Assembly: GCA_963770865.1 (NCBI GenBank)
Contig: CAVYRD010000013.1
Coordinates: 392,796-456,795, forward strand
DNA: 64,000 nt
Direction of reading: 5' to 3'
DNA from: Miltoncostaea sp963770865
GTDB lineage: Bacteria > Actinomycetota > Thermoleophilia > Miltoncostaeales > Miltoncostaeaceae
Made by a program: the position numbers and the translations under genes
The notes under the pieces: model-generated
The model's input: the letters and a program-made list of their open reading frames with translations, nothing else
Database searches by the model: none
Told to the model about the DNA's origin: nothing
Shown: piece by piece, positions 50,265-59,082 of the stretch
Layout: each line of letters opens with the position of its first letter
Numbering within the stretch: the first letter of the stretch is position 1

Positions 50265-51059
50265 TCAGTCGAGGCGGACGGCGGCGGTGACGCGCTCGCG
50301 GAGCGCGACGAAGTCGGGCCGGGTGCGCAGGGCGGGCACCCGCTCCCGCGGCGCGAACGGCACCGGCTCGTCGAGCACGACGCGACCCGGGCGGGGGCTC
50401 ATCACGAGCACCCGGGTCGCGAGGTAGACGGCCTCCTCCACGCTGTGCGTCACGAGCAGCGTGGTGGCGCCGGACTCCCCGCGAAGGGCGAGCAGGGCGT
50501 CCTGCAGGCGGTCGCGGGTGAGGGCGTCGAGCGCCCCGAACGGCTCGTCGAGCAGGAGCACCGGCGGGTCGTTGGCGAGCACGGCGGCGATCTGGCAGCG
50601 CTGCTGCATGCCGCCGGACAGCTCGTAGGGCGCGGCGTCGGCGAACTCGGCGAGGCCCACCATCGCCAGGTGGCGCTCGGCCACGCGCCGGCGCTCAGCC
50701 CGCCGCACTCCGCGCATGCGCGGCCCGAAGGCCACATTGTCGCGCACGGACAGCCACGGATAGAGGTTGGGCTGCTGGAAGACGACGCCGCGGGTCACGG
50801 AGGGGCCGTGCACCGGCTCGCCCCCCACGGTGAGCACGCCCCCACTCGGGGGCAGCAGTCCGGCGACGAGGCGCAGCAGCGTCGTCTTGCCGCAGCCGGA
50901 GGGACCGACGACGGCGACGAACTCACCCGCCTCGACGTGGAGGTCCAGGGGGGCGAGCGCCTCCACCACCGCCCCGCCCCGGGCGGTGAAGCGGCGGTGG
51001 ACCCCGCGGATCGCGATCCGCTGGGCCGGGGCGGCGGCGGTGGTGAGGGCGACGGCCAT
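50265..51059 (-). CDS. ssuB: Sulfonate/taurine-type ABC importer ATPase
   Basis: A 264-residue ATPase of the SsuB/TauB group. Walker A VGPSGCGKTT, Q-loop GVVFQQPNLYPWLSVRDNVA, signature ELSGGMQQRCQIAAVLAND, Walker B LLLDEPFGALD, and switch VTHSVEEAVYLATRV are all intact. The start at 51059 (MAVALTTAAAPAQRIAIRGV) is 3 bp from the stop of the binding-protein gene. It energises uptake of organosulfonates with the permease at 52203. Confidence 0.9.
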   Translation of the reverse strand: MAVALTTAAAPAQRIAIRGVHRRFTARGGAVVEALAPLDLHVEAGEFVAVVGPSGCGKTTLLRLVAGLLPPSGGVLTVGGEPVHGPSVTRGVVFQQPNLYPWLSVRDNVAFGPRMRGVRRAERRRVAERHLAMVGLAEFADAAPYELSGGMQQRCQIAAVLANDPPVLLLDEPFGALDALTRDRLQDALLALRGESGATTLLVTHSVEEAVYLATRVLVMSPRPGRVVLDEPVPFAPRERVPALRTRPDFVALRERVTAAVRLD

Positions 51060-51061
51060 GG

Positions 51062-52138
51062 CTACTCGGCCGGCGCCTCGACGGCCTGCGCCGCGAAGGC
51101 CGGCGTCACCGCGCCCGTGTAGGCCGCGGCGTCCTTGACCTCCGTGATCTCGCCGACCTGCTTGTTGAAGGTGGCCGTGGAGAGGAGGTCCTTGCCGAGC
51201 CCCCCGCCCAGGTAGTCGGGGCCGGTCTGCTCGGACGCGTCGAGGAACACGAGGTCCTTCGCCTGCGCCAGCGCCTGGTCCGGGGTCAGGTTGAGCTCTG
51301 CGGCGAGCGCCGCGCCGAAGGCCTGCGGGTCGTCGCGGTAGAGCTTCACCGCGCGGTCCTGCTGAGCGGCCCAGGTCGCGACCGCGGCCGGGTAGCGACC
51401 GGCGAAGTCGTCCGAGACGACCGCCAGGTCGTAGGTGGTGTGGCCGGCCTTCGCCTGCTGGGCGCTGTCGGTGATGACCGTGCCGTCGTCGGCCTTCAGG
51501 GTCGCGAGCGACGGGTTCCAGATGTAGGCGGCATCGATGTCGCCGCGGCTCCACGCGGCCACGATGTCGGCCGGCTCGGCGTCGATGATGTCAACGTCCC
51601 TGGGGTCCACGCCGGCGTCCGTCAGGGCGGCGAGCAACGAGTAGTGGGTGGTAGAGGCCAGCGGCACGGCGACCTTCTTGCCCTTCAGGTCGGCGATCGT
51701 GGTGATCCCCGGCTTGGCCACGAGCGCCTCGGCGGTGCCGATGACGTCGTGGATCCAGGGCACCTGGTAGGCGATGCCCTGCGAGAGGCCGCGCGAGACC
51801 GGGCTCGAGCCGGCCAGGCCGATGTCGAGGCTGCCGGCGGCGAACGCCTCGTTGACCGAGCCGCCCGAGTCGAAGGCCTTCCACTCGATCTTCGTACCTG
51901 GGAACGCCTTCTCGAGCCAGCCCTCGTGCTTCACCACGAGGTCGCCGTTCGGGATGAGCTGATAGCCGATCGTGATCGTGTCGGGCGCGGCTGCGGCGCC
52001 GCCGGGCGTGGTCGATCCGGCGGCCGCGTCGGCGCCGTCGTCGCCGCAGGCGGTGAGCGCGGTGGCGGCGGCCACGGCGAGCAGCGCGACGAGGGCGCGG
52101 CGCGTCCAGCGGCGGGCGAAGGACGTGGTGTGGGACAC
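51062..52138 (-). CDS. ssuA: Sulfonate/taurine-type ABC substrate-binding lipoprotein
   Basis: A 358-residue periplasmic-binding-type lipoprotein. The GTG start at 52138 (VSHTTSFARRWTRRALVALL) has GAGGAG 7 nt upstream. The lipobox is LTACGDDG. The mature region has the SsuA/TauA pattern: TITIGYQLIPNGDLVVKHEG, SGGSVNEAFAAGSLDIGLAG, DLKGKKVAVPLASTTHYSLL and YIWNPSLATLKADDG. It captures the organosulfur substrate outside the membrane. TauA- and SsuA-type proteins cannot be separated with confidence here. Confidence 0.88.
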   Translation of the reverse strand: MSHTTSFARRWTRRALVALLAVAAATALTACGDDGADAAAGSTTPGGAAAAPDTITIGYQLIPNGDLVVKHEGWLEKAFPGTKIEWKAFDSGGSVNEAFAAGSLDIGLAGSSPVSRGLSQGIAYQVPWIHDVIGTAEALVAKPGITTIADLKGKKVAVPLASTTHYSLLAALTDAGVDPRDVDIIDAEPADIVAAWSRGDIDAAYIWNPSLATLKADDGTVITDSAQQAKAGHTTYDLAVVSDDFAGRYPAAVATWAAQQDRAVKLYRDDPQAFGAALAAELNLTPDQALAQAKDLVFLDASEQTGPDYLGGGLGKDLLSTATFNKQVGEITEVKDAAAYTGAVTPAFAAQAVEAPAE

Positions 52139-52202
52139 GGGAGAACTCCTCACGAGAGGGGTGGACGGGTGGGGGCGCCGCGCTGCGCGAGGCGCCGGGG
52201 CG

Positions 52203-53078
52203 TCAGGCCCTGCCCTTCCAGGGCACGGCGCGGCTCTCGATCGCCGTGACCAGGAGGTCGGTGGCGATCGCCGTCAGACCGATGACGATGATGCAGAGCA
52301 CCGCGACGTCGGTCTGCTGGAACTTCTTGGTGGACCACGCCAGGCCGCCGATCCCGGGGATCCCGTCCACGGTCTCGGCGGCGACGATCGTGGTCCACGC
52401 GAACCCGAGCGCCAGGCGGATGCCGGTGAACAGATCCGGCAGCACGGAGGGCAGCACGACGTGGCGCACCACCTGGATGCGGCTCGCCCCGAGGGCGCGC
52501 GCGCCATTGATCCGGTCGGGGTGGATGCCCTCGACGCCGCCGAGCACCGCGAGGGCGATCGGCGGGAACGATGCGAGGAACAGCAACCAGACCTTCGACG
52601 CGTCCTCGATGCCGAACCAGATGATCAGCAGGCTGAAGTAGGCCAGCGGAGGAAGCGAGCGGACGAAGGTGACCCACGGCTCGACGATCAGGCGCAGCGG
52701 CTGAAGGGATGCGAGCGCGAGGCCGAGCGCAACGCCGGCGACGACGGCGAGACCCACACCGCGCAGCAGCCGCCAGAGGCTCGCCCAGACGTGCTCCCAG
52801 AGGTAGTGGCCCGAGAGGCCGACCTGGCCGTCGTGGGTCGTGACGGAGTTGACGAAGCGCGCCCAGACCGCACTCGGGGGCGGGACGAACAGCTCCGGCC
52901 AGACGTGGAGCGCAGCGACGAGCCACCAGGCGCCGAGGAGCAGCCCGATCGACAGGACGCCCGCGCCCGCTCGGCGGCCGAGGTCCCGCGGCACGACCGG
53001 GATGCGCACGAGACGACTCCGGCCGGAGGCCACGCGAAGGCGCTCGACTGATGCGTCCGTCCCGCTTCTGGTCGTCAT
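52203..53078 (-). CDS. ssuC: Sulfonate/taurine-type ABC importer permease
   Basis: A 291-residue permease starting MTTRSGTDASVERLRVASGR. About six membrane segments include VLSIGLLLGAWWLVAALHVW and GVGLAVVAGVALGLALASL. The EAA loop is NGARALGASRIQVVRHVVLP. The segment RSLPPLAYFSLLIIWFGIED is typical of SsuC/TauC. It lies between the SfnC-like pseudogene and the binding-protein gene and completes the importer. Confidence 0.9.
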   Translation of the reverse strand: MTTRSGTDASVERLRVASGRSRLVRIPVVPRDLGRRAGAGVLSIGLLLGAWWLVAALHVWPELFVPPPSAVWARFVNSVTTHDGQVGLSGHYLWEHVWASLWRLLRGVGLAVVAGVALGLALASLQPLRLIVEPWVTFVRSLPPLAYFSLLIIWFGIEDASKVWLLFLASFPPIALAVLGGVEGIHPDRINGARALGASRIQVVRHVVLPSVLPDLFTGIRLALGFAWTTIVAAETVDGIPGIGGLAWSTKKFQQTDVAVLCIIVIGLTAIATDLLVTAIESRAVPWKGRA

Positions 53079-53104
53079 GCTCTTACCGTGGACCGTGCCG
53101 CGGG

Positions 53105-54339
53105 CTAGATCTGCCCGTGGTTGGGCGGCGGGGTGCCCGACAGCAGGTACGCCCCGACGTGATGGTGCTTCCAGTTCGACCGGATCGTGGACGCTGTGGG
53201 TGCGGGCGTTGCGCCAGTGCCGGTCGAGGTCCCAGCGGCGGTCCGTGGCGCTTGCGCCGCCCATGGCGAACAGCTCGCTCGCCACCTCGACGGCAACCTC
53301 GCTGCCAAAGGCCTTCGCCTGGGCGACGGCCACCGGTCCCTGGGCCGCCTCGTTCGACGTCCGCGGGCCATGGCCCGATGTCGTCGAGCACGCCGGCGGC
53401 CCAGCGCAGGAGCTCCTCGGCGGCCCGCACCCGCCCCGCCAGGCGCCCGGCCCGGCGGGTGGTCTGCGGGTCCTCGGCCGCGGTGCGGGCGCGGCCCGCG
53501 ACAACAGCCTCGAAGAAGGGACGGGCGCGAGTGCGGACGAAGTCGAGACCGTCGCGCAGGGCGCCGCCGGCGATGCCCACCTCGATCGCGGCGTGCACGA
53601 GCTGGGCGCGCGCCCCGAGCAGCTGGGGGCGCTCGAACAGGCGCCAGTACTCGCAGACCAGCGCGTGCTCCACAGGGACGTCGTCGAAGTCGGTCGTGCC
53701 GCTGGCGGTGGCCCGCTGGCCCATCGCGCTCCAGTCCTCGCCGGGCGCGACACCCGGAGCGTCGCGCGGCACGCGGGCCATCACCAGGCGCCCCGTCTCG
53801 GTGAGGGCGCTCACGCCGAGCCAGCGCGCCGAGGAGGCGCCGGTGCAGTAGTACTTGCGCCCGCGCAGCAGCAGGATGCCGTCGCGGCGAACGAGACGCG
53901 TGCGCAGATCCTGCGCGTGAGCGGTGCCGCGCTCAGCGAGCGGGCTGGCGAACCTCCCGCCGGCCAGGACGTCGGCGAAGAGGCGCGCCTGCACGTCCTC
54001 GTCGGCCATCAGGCGCAGCAGGTTGACCTGCAGGAAGTGCCCCTGCGGGATCTGCGCCAGCGACGGGTCGGCGGCGGCGATGCGGCGGATGACCTCGGCG
54101 AGGACCTCCTGGGACACATCGGCGCCGCCGTGGTCGGCGGGCACGGTGATGCCGAGCAGGCCGCTCGCGTCGAGCGCGGCGACCTCCTCGCGGGGCAGGA
54201 CCCCGGCGCGGTCCCTCTCAGCCGCGCCGGGGATGAGTGACGACGCCAGGAGGGCGGCAACCCGCAAGGCGTCGTCCGCTCCGGAGACCTGTGGGACCTC
54301 CGGGGCGCCCGGAGCCGACGCGGTCCTAAGCGTTGACAT
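53105..54339 (-). pseudogene. Acyl-CoA dehydrogenase-like flavin monooxygenase (SfnC-like), two frameshifts
   Basis: The frame from ATG 54339 (MSTLRTASAPGAPEVPQVSG) reads as an SfnC/DszC-type flavoprotein: GLLGITVPADHGGADVSQEV, IPQGHFLQVNLLRLMADED and LLLRGRKYYCTGASSARW. Near 53357 the reading shifts: QGPVAVAQAKAFGSEVAVEV and DRRWDLDRHWRNARTHSVHD are in a second frame. Near 53180 it shifts again, to WKHHHVGAYLLSGTPPPNHG ending at 53105. The protein is otherwise complete, so either decay is recent or the bases are sequencing errors. The start overlaps the end of sfnG by 14 nt. Confidence 0.75.
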
Positions 54340-55483
54340 GGGCGAGGACGGGAACGGCCGGCACCAGGGCGGGGTCGAGGCCATCGCGCACCTCGAGCTC
54401 GCGCACGATCGGGATCACCTCGCGGCCGAAGCGCTCGAGCTCCTCCTGGTAGTGGAGGAAGCCGCCGAGGATCAGGTCCACGCCGATCCTCTTGTAGGCG
54501 ACGATCCGCTCGGCCACCTGCTCAGGCGTCCCGATCAGCTTCGTGCGGAAGCCGTCGTTGTACTGCACCAGGTCCTCGAACGAGGAGTCCGCCCACATGC
54601 CGCGGGCGTCGGAGGTTGACTGGCCCGCCTGCTTGACCGCGGCGCCAAAGCCCTCCACCGCCTCGACGTGCGCCTTGGCGATGATCTCGCGCAGCACCTC
54701 GTGGGCTTCCTTCTCCGTGTCGCGCACGATGATGAACCCGTTGAGGCCGAACTTCGGACCCACGGTCCGGCCGGCGTCGGCGGCGATCGCGCGCAGGTCG
54801 GCGAGCTGCTCCTGCACTCCCTCGAACGACTTGCCGTTGGAGAAGTACCAGTCCGAGAGGCGCCCGCCGTTCTGGCGTGCGGCGGTCGAGTTGCCGCCCT
54901 GGAAGATCTCGGGGTGGGGCCGGCCCTCCCACGCGAGCGGCTTGGGCTTCAGCGTGAAGCGGTGGATGCGGTAGAAGTCGCCGGCGAGCTCGGCGTCGTC
55001 CTCGGTCCAGATGCTCCGCAGGGCGGTGATGAACTCGGCGCTGCGGCGGTAGCGCTCGTCGTGCTCGAGCCACGGCTCGCCGAGCTGGGTGAACTCGTCC
55101 TTGAACCACCCGCTCACGACGTTGACCGCGATGCGCCCGCCGGAGAGGTGATCCGCGGTCGCGATCCACTTGGCCAGCACGCCGGGGTGCCAGAGGCCGG
55201 GGTGTACCGCGGCGATCAGCTTCAGGCGCTCGGTGGCCAGCAGTAGCGCGAGGCTGAAGCTGGTCGACTCGTGCTGGAACTCGGCGCCGTAGCTGGCCGT
55301 ATAGCGCACCTGGCTGAGCGCGTACTCGAAGCCGACACGCTCGGCCGTGCGGGCGAGCTCGCGGTTGTAGTCGAAGCTCCAGTCGGTGCGCTGCTCGATG
55401 GTGCTGGTGACGAGGCCCCCGCTGACGTTGGGCACCCAGTAGGCGAAGCGGAGGGGTTCGGCCGTGCGGTCGGCCTGGGGCAT
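54326..55483 (-). CDS. sfnG: Dimethylsulfone monooxygenase
   Basis: A 385-residue LLM flavoprotein matching SfnG closely: RFAYWVPNVSGGLVTSTIEQ near the N-terminus, FEYALSQVRYTASYGAEFQH, GGRIAVNVVSGWFKDEFTQL, EPWLEHDERYRRSAEFI, LKPKPLAWEGRPHPEIFQGG and SSFEDLVQYNDGFRTKLIGT. SfnG converts dimethylsulfone to methanesulfinate with FMNH2 and O2. Together with the MsuC/SfnC-like and SsuD-like enzymes it would complete a route to sulfite. Central gene of the minus-strand operon. Confidence 0.92.
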   Translation of the reverse strand: MPQADRTAEPLRFAYWVPNVSGGLVTSTIEQRTDWSFDYNRELARTAERVGFEYALSQVRYTASYGAEFQHESTSFSLALLLATERLKLIAAVHPGLWHPGVLAKWIATADHLSGGRIAVNVVSGWFKDEFTQLGEPWLEHDERYRRSAEFITALRSIWTEDDAELAGDFYRIHRFTLKPKPLAWEGRPHPEIFQGGNSTAARQNGGRLSDWYFSNGKSFEGVQEQLADLRAIAADAGRTVGPKFGLNGFIIVRDTEKEAHEVLREIIAKAHVEAVEGFGAAVKQAGQSTSDARGMWADSSFEDLVQYNDGFRTKLIGTPEQVAERIVAYKRIGVDLILGGFLHYQEELERFGREVIPIVRELEVRDGLDPALVPAVPVLAHVNA

Positions 55484-55571
55484 GGTGGTCGGTCTCCTTG
55501 TCGGACAGGGGCGGGGTGGCCCGTTGCGGGGCGCGCCGAAGGGGGGCGGCGCGCCCCGCGGGCCCGGCGGG

Positions 55572-56825
55572 CTACCGGTAGAGGGAGAACTCCGGGCCGC
55601 GGCGGTTGAGCGCCCAGTCGCCGACCTCGCGTGCCTTGTAGGCCACGGGGTCGTGCAGCGTGTGGGTGCGGATGTTGCGCCAGTGCCGGTCGAAGCCGTA
55701 CTCGGTGGTCGTGGCGCGGGCGCCCTGGATCTCGAACAGGCGGCTCGTGACGTCGAGGGCCACCTTGGTGGTGAGGTACTTCGCCTCGTAGAGGGCGACC
55801 GCGGCCTCGGCGCGCTGCTCGGCGGTGAGCGCCGGGCCGATGTCGAGGGCCCACTGGATCGCGTCGCCGGCGCGGTCGGCCAGCAGTGCGGCAGCGCGCA
55901 CCTCGCTCACGATCTCGCCGACGGTCTCGAGGATGTACGCGTCGTCCGACGCGCGCTCGACGCCCGAGGTCTCCCACGGGCTGGCCTTGGTACGCGTCCA
56001 CTCGAGCGCCTCGGGGATCGCGCCCTCGGCCGTCCCCACGTAGAAGTTCACGAAGGCGAGCTGCCAGTGCGGCGTCACGAGCGTCTGGTAGGGCGTGAAG
56101 GGGTGGCCGGCGTCGGGGTCCTCGCCGAGCACCTCGGAGCGGTGCACGCGCACGTCCTCGAACTGGACGCCGCCGGAGTCGGTGAGGCGTTGGCCGATGT
56201 TGTCCCAGTTGCCGAGGGCGACGAAGCCCTCGCGGTTCCCGGGGATCGAGACCAGTTGCAGACGGCCCTCGAAGACCGTGAGCACGGAGAGCTGGTCGCC
56301 GACGCTCGCGCCGCTGGCGAAGGTGCGGTGGCCGTTCAGCAGGAAGTCGTCGCCGTCGCGCGTCAGCACCAGCTCGGAGCCGCCGCGCGGGTTCTGGACC
56401 CCGCCCCAGAAGAGGCGCTCCTCGCCGTTGCGGCGCGAGAGGGCGTCGGCCTGCTCGGGGGTGCCGAAGAGCTGCGCCACCCGGGTCTGGGCGAAGTGGT
56501 AGCCGATCAGGTGGGCGATCGACGTGTCGCCGCGCGCGATGCGGCGGGTGACCTGATGGGCCTGGGCCAGGTTGAGGCCGCGGCCGCCGTACTCGACGGG
56601 CTCCTGCACCTGGAGCAGGTCGTTCTCACGGAGAAGCTCGATCTCGGCCCGGGGGGTGCGGTTGGCGCGGTCACGCTCGGCGGCGGTGGCCCGCAACTCG
56701 TCGGCCACCCGATCGGCGACGGCCAGCACCTCGGCCACCGCCTCGGGGGAGGCGCCGGAGGTGCTCGGGCCGGTCGGGCGCTCCAGCAGGCCGGCGCCCG
56801 AACGGCTCGGGGCATCAAGGGACAT
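55572..56825 (-). CDS. Acyl-CoA dehydrogenase-fold flavin monooxygenase (MsuC/SfnC-like)
   Basis: A 417-residue protein starting MSLDAPSRSGAGLLERPTGP after GAGGAGA. Group features: LLRENDLLQVQEPVEYGGRG, RRIARGDTSIAHLIGYHFAQ, FWGGVQNPRGGSELVLTRDG, and the C-terminal EYGFDRHWRNIRTHTLHDPV, the Arg/His signature of DszC/MsuC/SfnC oxygenases rather than true acyl-CoA dehydrogenases. MsuC oxidises methanesulfinate to methanesulfonate; that would fit between SfnG and SsuD (inference). Paralogous to the broken gene at 53105. Its start overlaps the reductase stop by 11 nt. Confidence 0.85.
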   Translation of the reverse strand: MSLDAPSRSGAGLLERPTGPSTSGASPEAVAEVLAVADRVADELRATAAERDRANRTPRAEIELLRENDLLQVQEPVEYGGRGLNLAQAHQVTRRIARGDTSIAHLIGYHFAQTRVAQLFGTPEQADALSRRNGEERLFWGGVQNPRGGSELVLTRDGDDFLLNGHRTFASGASVGDQLSVLTVFEGRLQLVSIPGNREGFVALGNWDNIGQRLTDSGGVQFEDVRVHRSEVLGEDPDAGHPFTPYQTLVTPHWQLAFVNFYVGTAEGAIPEALEWTRTKASPWETSGVERASDDAYILETVGEIVSEVRAAALLADRAGDAIQWALDIGPALTAEQRAEAAVALYEAKYLTTKVALDVTSRLFEIQGARATTTEYGFDRHWRNIRTHTLHDPVAYKAREVGDWALNRRGPEFSLYR

Positions 56826-57852
56826 CGGTTCTCCTCGGATCGTGTGAAGGGATGAGGGCGGAGACACGCAGCCCGGCCTCGGCCAGGGCCCGTGCCTCCT
56901 GAGGTCCACCGATGAGGCGGACCTCGCGAAGCTCGAGGGCGCGCGCCGCGCGACGCACGGCGGCGATCTCGTCGGCGGTCGGCGGCGGCCCGCCCGCGCC
57001 GTCCGCGCCGCAACAGGTGGCGATGCCGTCGGCCGAGCGGTGGTAGACGACGACCCCCGGGCCGCCGGTACCCATCCGGGTCAGGGCGCCACGCAGGCGG
57101 GCGCGGCCGGCGCAGACCGCGCTGCCGAGCGCATCACCCAGCAGGCACCCGCGGTGCAGGTACAGGAGGGCACCGGGGACGCCGCGCGGCTCGCCGACGC
57201 TGACGGCTACGCTCACGCCCCCGTCGTCGTCGGGCGACAGCGACGTCATGCGCAGGTCGCCGAGGACGGACGGCAGGGCGACGGTGGGCCCGTCAGGCTC
57301 AGGCCGTGGAGCGGCCCCGTGCTCGAGGGCGGTGTAGGCCCCGCGGTAGAACAGCAACGGCTCGTGGCCGTCGTCGGCGTGGTCGGCGGCGGTCACCCGG
57401 CCGACGACGATCGCGTGGTCGCCGCCGTCGAGCGTGTCGTGAAGCGTGCACTCGAGCGTGGCGAGGGCGTCGTCCAGGACGACGACGCCCTCGCGCACGC
57501 GGTGGCGCACGCCGCGCCAGGTGATGGCGTCCGACGGCCGGGCGAAGCCGTCGGACAGGTGGCGCTGGTCGGCCCGCAGCATGTTGACGCCGAAGCGGCC
57601 CGCGTCGCGGATCGCCGCGAGCGTCTCCGACTCGTGGCGCAGGCAGACCAGCAGGAGGGGCGGATCGAGGGAGACGGACGTCACGGAGTTCGCGGTGGTG
57701 CCGAACGCGCTCCCGTCGTGATCGATGGCCGTGACCACGGTGACGCCGGTGGCGAAGTGACCCATCGTGCGGCGCAGGAGCGCCGGCGGGACGCCGTGGA
57801 CGCCGTCGCCGAGATGCGGACCGAGGGGGGTGCGGATGGCGGTCGATGTCAT
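56815..57852 (-). CDS. Flavin reductase fused to RibA-like C-terminal domain
   Basis: A 345-residue protein. Residues ~20-185 are a flavin reductase (HpaC/DIM6-NTAB type): RRTMGHFATGVTVVTAIDHD, GTTANSVTSVSLDPPLLLVC and HAIVVGRVTAADHADDGHEP. From about 215 a second domain resembles GTP cyclohydrolase II (RibA): GALLYLHRGCLLGDALGSAV, a counterpart of the RibA H-S-x2-LTGD-x-FGS block; GPGVVVYHRSADG; and the end LELREVRLIGGPQEARALAE. The zinc cysteines of RibA are not conserved, so it is probably non-catalytic. First gene of the sulfur operon, expected to supply FMNH2 to its monooxygenases. Confidence 0.82.
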   Translation of the reverse strand: MTSTAIRTPLGPHLGDGVHGVPPALLRRTMGHFATGVTVVTAIDHDGSAFGTTANSVTSVSLDPPLLLVCLRHESETLAAIRDAGRFGVNMLRADQRHLSDGFARPSDAITWRGVRHRVREGVVVLDDALATLECTLHDTLDGGDHAIVVGRVTAADHADDGHEPLLFYRGAYTALEHGAAPRPEPDGPTVALPSVLGDLRMTSLSPDDDGGVSVAVSVGEPRGVPGALLYLHRGCLLGDALGSAVCAGRARLRGALTRMGTGGPGVVVYHRSADGIATCCGADGAGGPPPTADEIAAVRRAARALELREVRLIGGPQEARALAEAGLRVSALIPSHDPRRTDVP

Positions 57853-57893
57853 GATGGGAGCATATACACAAAACTCGATCAGGATTGTCAACA
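57853..57893. promoter_or_regulatory. Divergent promoter region of the sulfur island
   Basis: Only 41 bp separate the divergent reductase genes. The AT-rich stretch CATATACACAAAACTCGATC (57861-57880) then AGGATTGTCAACA must hold both promoters and any operator. AACTCGATCAGGATTG has imperfect symmetry (TCGATC-A-GGAT). The Rrf2-family gene at 58537 is the obvious candidate regulator. Confidence 0.4.
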
Positions 57894-58493
57894 ATGGATG
57901 AGACACCTCGCACCGACTCGCCCGTCGCCCTCCTCGTCGTGCTCGGGAGCGTCACGCCGCCGGGCCGCCTCTCACGCGCCGTGGAGGAGGCCGTCGATCG
58001 GGCCGCCGTGCGGCCGGGGATCGGATCCGTCACCCTCCTGGACCTGGCCGCACTGCGTGTCGGCCCCGCCGGCGCGCCGGCCGGCGAAGGCGACGACACC
58101 CCGCGCGTGCTGGATGCGCTGACGGCGGCGGACGCCGTGATCCTGGCCACGCCGGTGTACCGCGGCTCGATGACCGGCGTGCTGAAGAACCTGCTCGACC
58201 ACGTCCCGGTCGAGGCGTTGCGCGACACGCCGGTCGGGCTCGTGGCGATGGGCGCCAGCGACCACCACTACCTCGGCGCCGAGCGGCACCTGCGCGACGT
58301 GCTGGCCTTCTTCGGGGCGCTCGTCGCTCCGACGGCCGTCTACCTCACCTCCGCCGATTTCACCGACGGCGCGCCGGGGGAGCGTGCCGGGGGCCGTCTC
58401 GACGCCCTCGTGGACACCGTCGCCCGGCTCGCTGCCCGGCTCGCCGGCGAGCCCGCGCTCGGCCCGGCGCCCCTCACCGCGCGCCCCACATGA
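57894..58493 (+). CDS. NADPH-dependent FMN reductase (SsuE/MsuE-like)
   Basis: A 199-residue flavodoxin-fold reductase: ALLVVLGSVTPPGRLSRAVE is the family's G-S-x-R/T phosphate loop. AADAVILATPVYRGSMTGVL plus KNLLDHVP is the signature P-x-Y-x-x-S-x-x-G-x-L-K-N-x-LD of SsuE/MsuE proteins. ATG 57894 is chosen (AGGA 9 nt upstream) over a TTG at 57885. It reduces FMN for the sulfur monooxygenases and is transcribed divergently from them. The presence of two unrelated flavin reductases in one island is notable. Confidence 0.9.
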   Translation: MDETPRTDSPVALLVVLGSVTPPGRLSRAVEEAVDRAAVRPGIGSVTLLDLAALRVGPAGAPAGEGDDTPRVLDALTAADAVILATPVYRGSMTGVLKNLLDHVPVEALRDTPVGLVAMGASDHHYLGAERHLRDVLAFFGALVAPTAVYLTSADFTDGAPGERAGGRLDALVDTVARLAARLAGEPALGPAPLTARPT

Positions 58494-58536
58494 GGGCCGG
58501 CGCGCCCACGTCCGCGCGAGCGGGCAGAATCCCCCC

Positions 58537-59001
58537 ATGCGGGTCTCCGCCAAGGCCGACTACGGCATCCGCGCCCTCATCGAGCTGGCGGCCCTCGAGG
58601 AGGAGTCGGACGCCCCTGTCAAGCGCGACCAGATCGGGGCGGGACAGGACATCCCGGTCGCATTCCTGGAGAACATCCTGCTCGAGCTGAAACGCGCCGG
58701 GCTGGTGCGCAGCGTGCGCGGGCAGCAGGGGGGATTCCGCCTGGCGCGGCCCGCGGGGGACATTCGCCTCGCCGAGATCATCCGCGCCCTCGACGGCCCG
58801 CTCGCGAGCGTCCGGGGGGCCCGGCCCGAGGACCTCGACTACGCGGGGCGCGCACAGCCCCTGCGCGATGTCTGGATCGCGGTGCGTGTGAACCTACGGG
58901 CCGTGCTCGAGGAGATCACCCTCGCCGATCTCCTCGGGGGCGAGTTGCCGGGCCCGATCAGGTCGCTGGTCGATGCGCCGGAGGCATGGCGGTCCCACTG
59001 A
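58537..59001 (+). CDS. Rrf2-family transcriptional regulator
   Basis: A 154-residue Rrf2 protein: MRVSAKADYGIRALIELAAL, the helix-turn-helix GAGQDIPVAFLENILLELKR, and AGLVRSVRGQQGGFRLARPA. It contains no cysteine at all, so it cannot carry the Fe-S cluster of IscR/NsrR types and is more like CymR, which controls sulfur metabolism. It lies 43 bp after the FMN reductase gene on the same strand. It is the probable regulator of the island and perhaps of the palindrome at 59058. Confidence 0.88.
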   Translation: MRVSAKADYGIRALIELAALEEESDAPVKRDQIGAGQDIPVAFLENILLELKRAGLVRSVRGQQGGFRLARPAGDIRLAEIIRALDGPLASVRGARPEDLDYAGRAQPLRDVWIAVRVNLRAVLEEITLADLLGGELPGPIRSLVDAPEAWRSH

Positions 59002-59057
59002 GTGGTGTGACGGTCTTCACAGACCCGTCGCCGGTGGGACAAAGCACCGACTCATGA

Positions 59058-59074
59058 CTTATCGAACTGATAAG
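59058..59074. promoter_or_regulatory. Palindrome CTTATC-N5-GATAAG
   Basis: CTTATCGAACTGATAAG is a perfect 6-bp inverted repeat around GAACT, 8 bp before the start of the HbpS-like gene and 56 bp after the Rrf2 gene. It is AT-rich in a GC-rich background, as protein-binding sites often are. An Rrf2 target is possible. Confidence 0.5.
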
Positions 59075-59082
59075 AATGGTTC

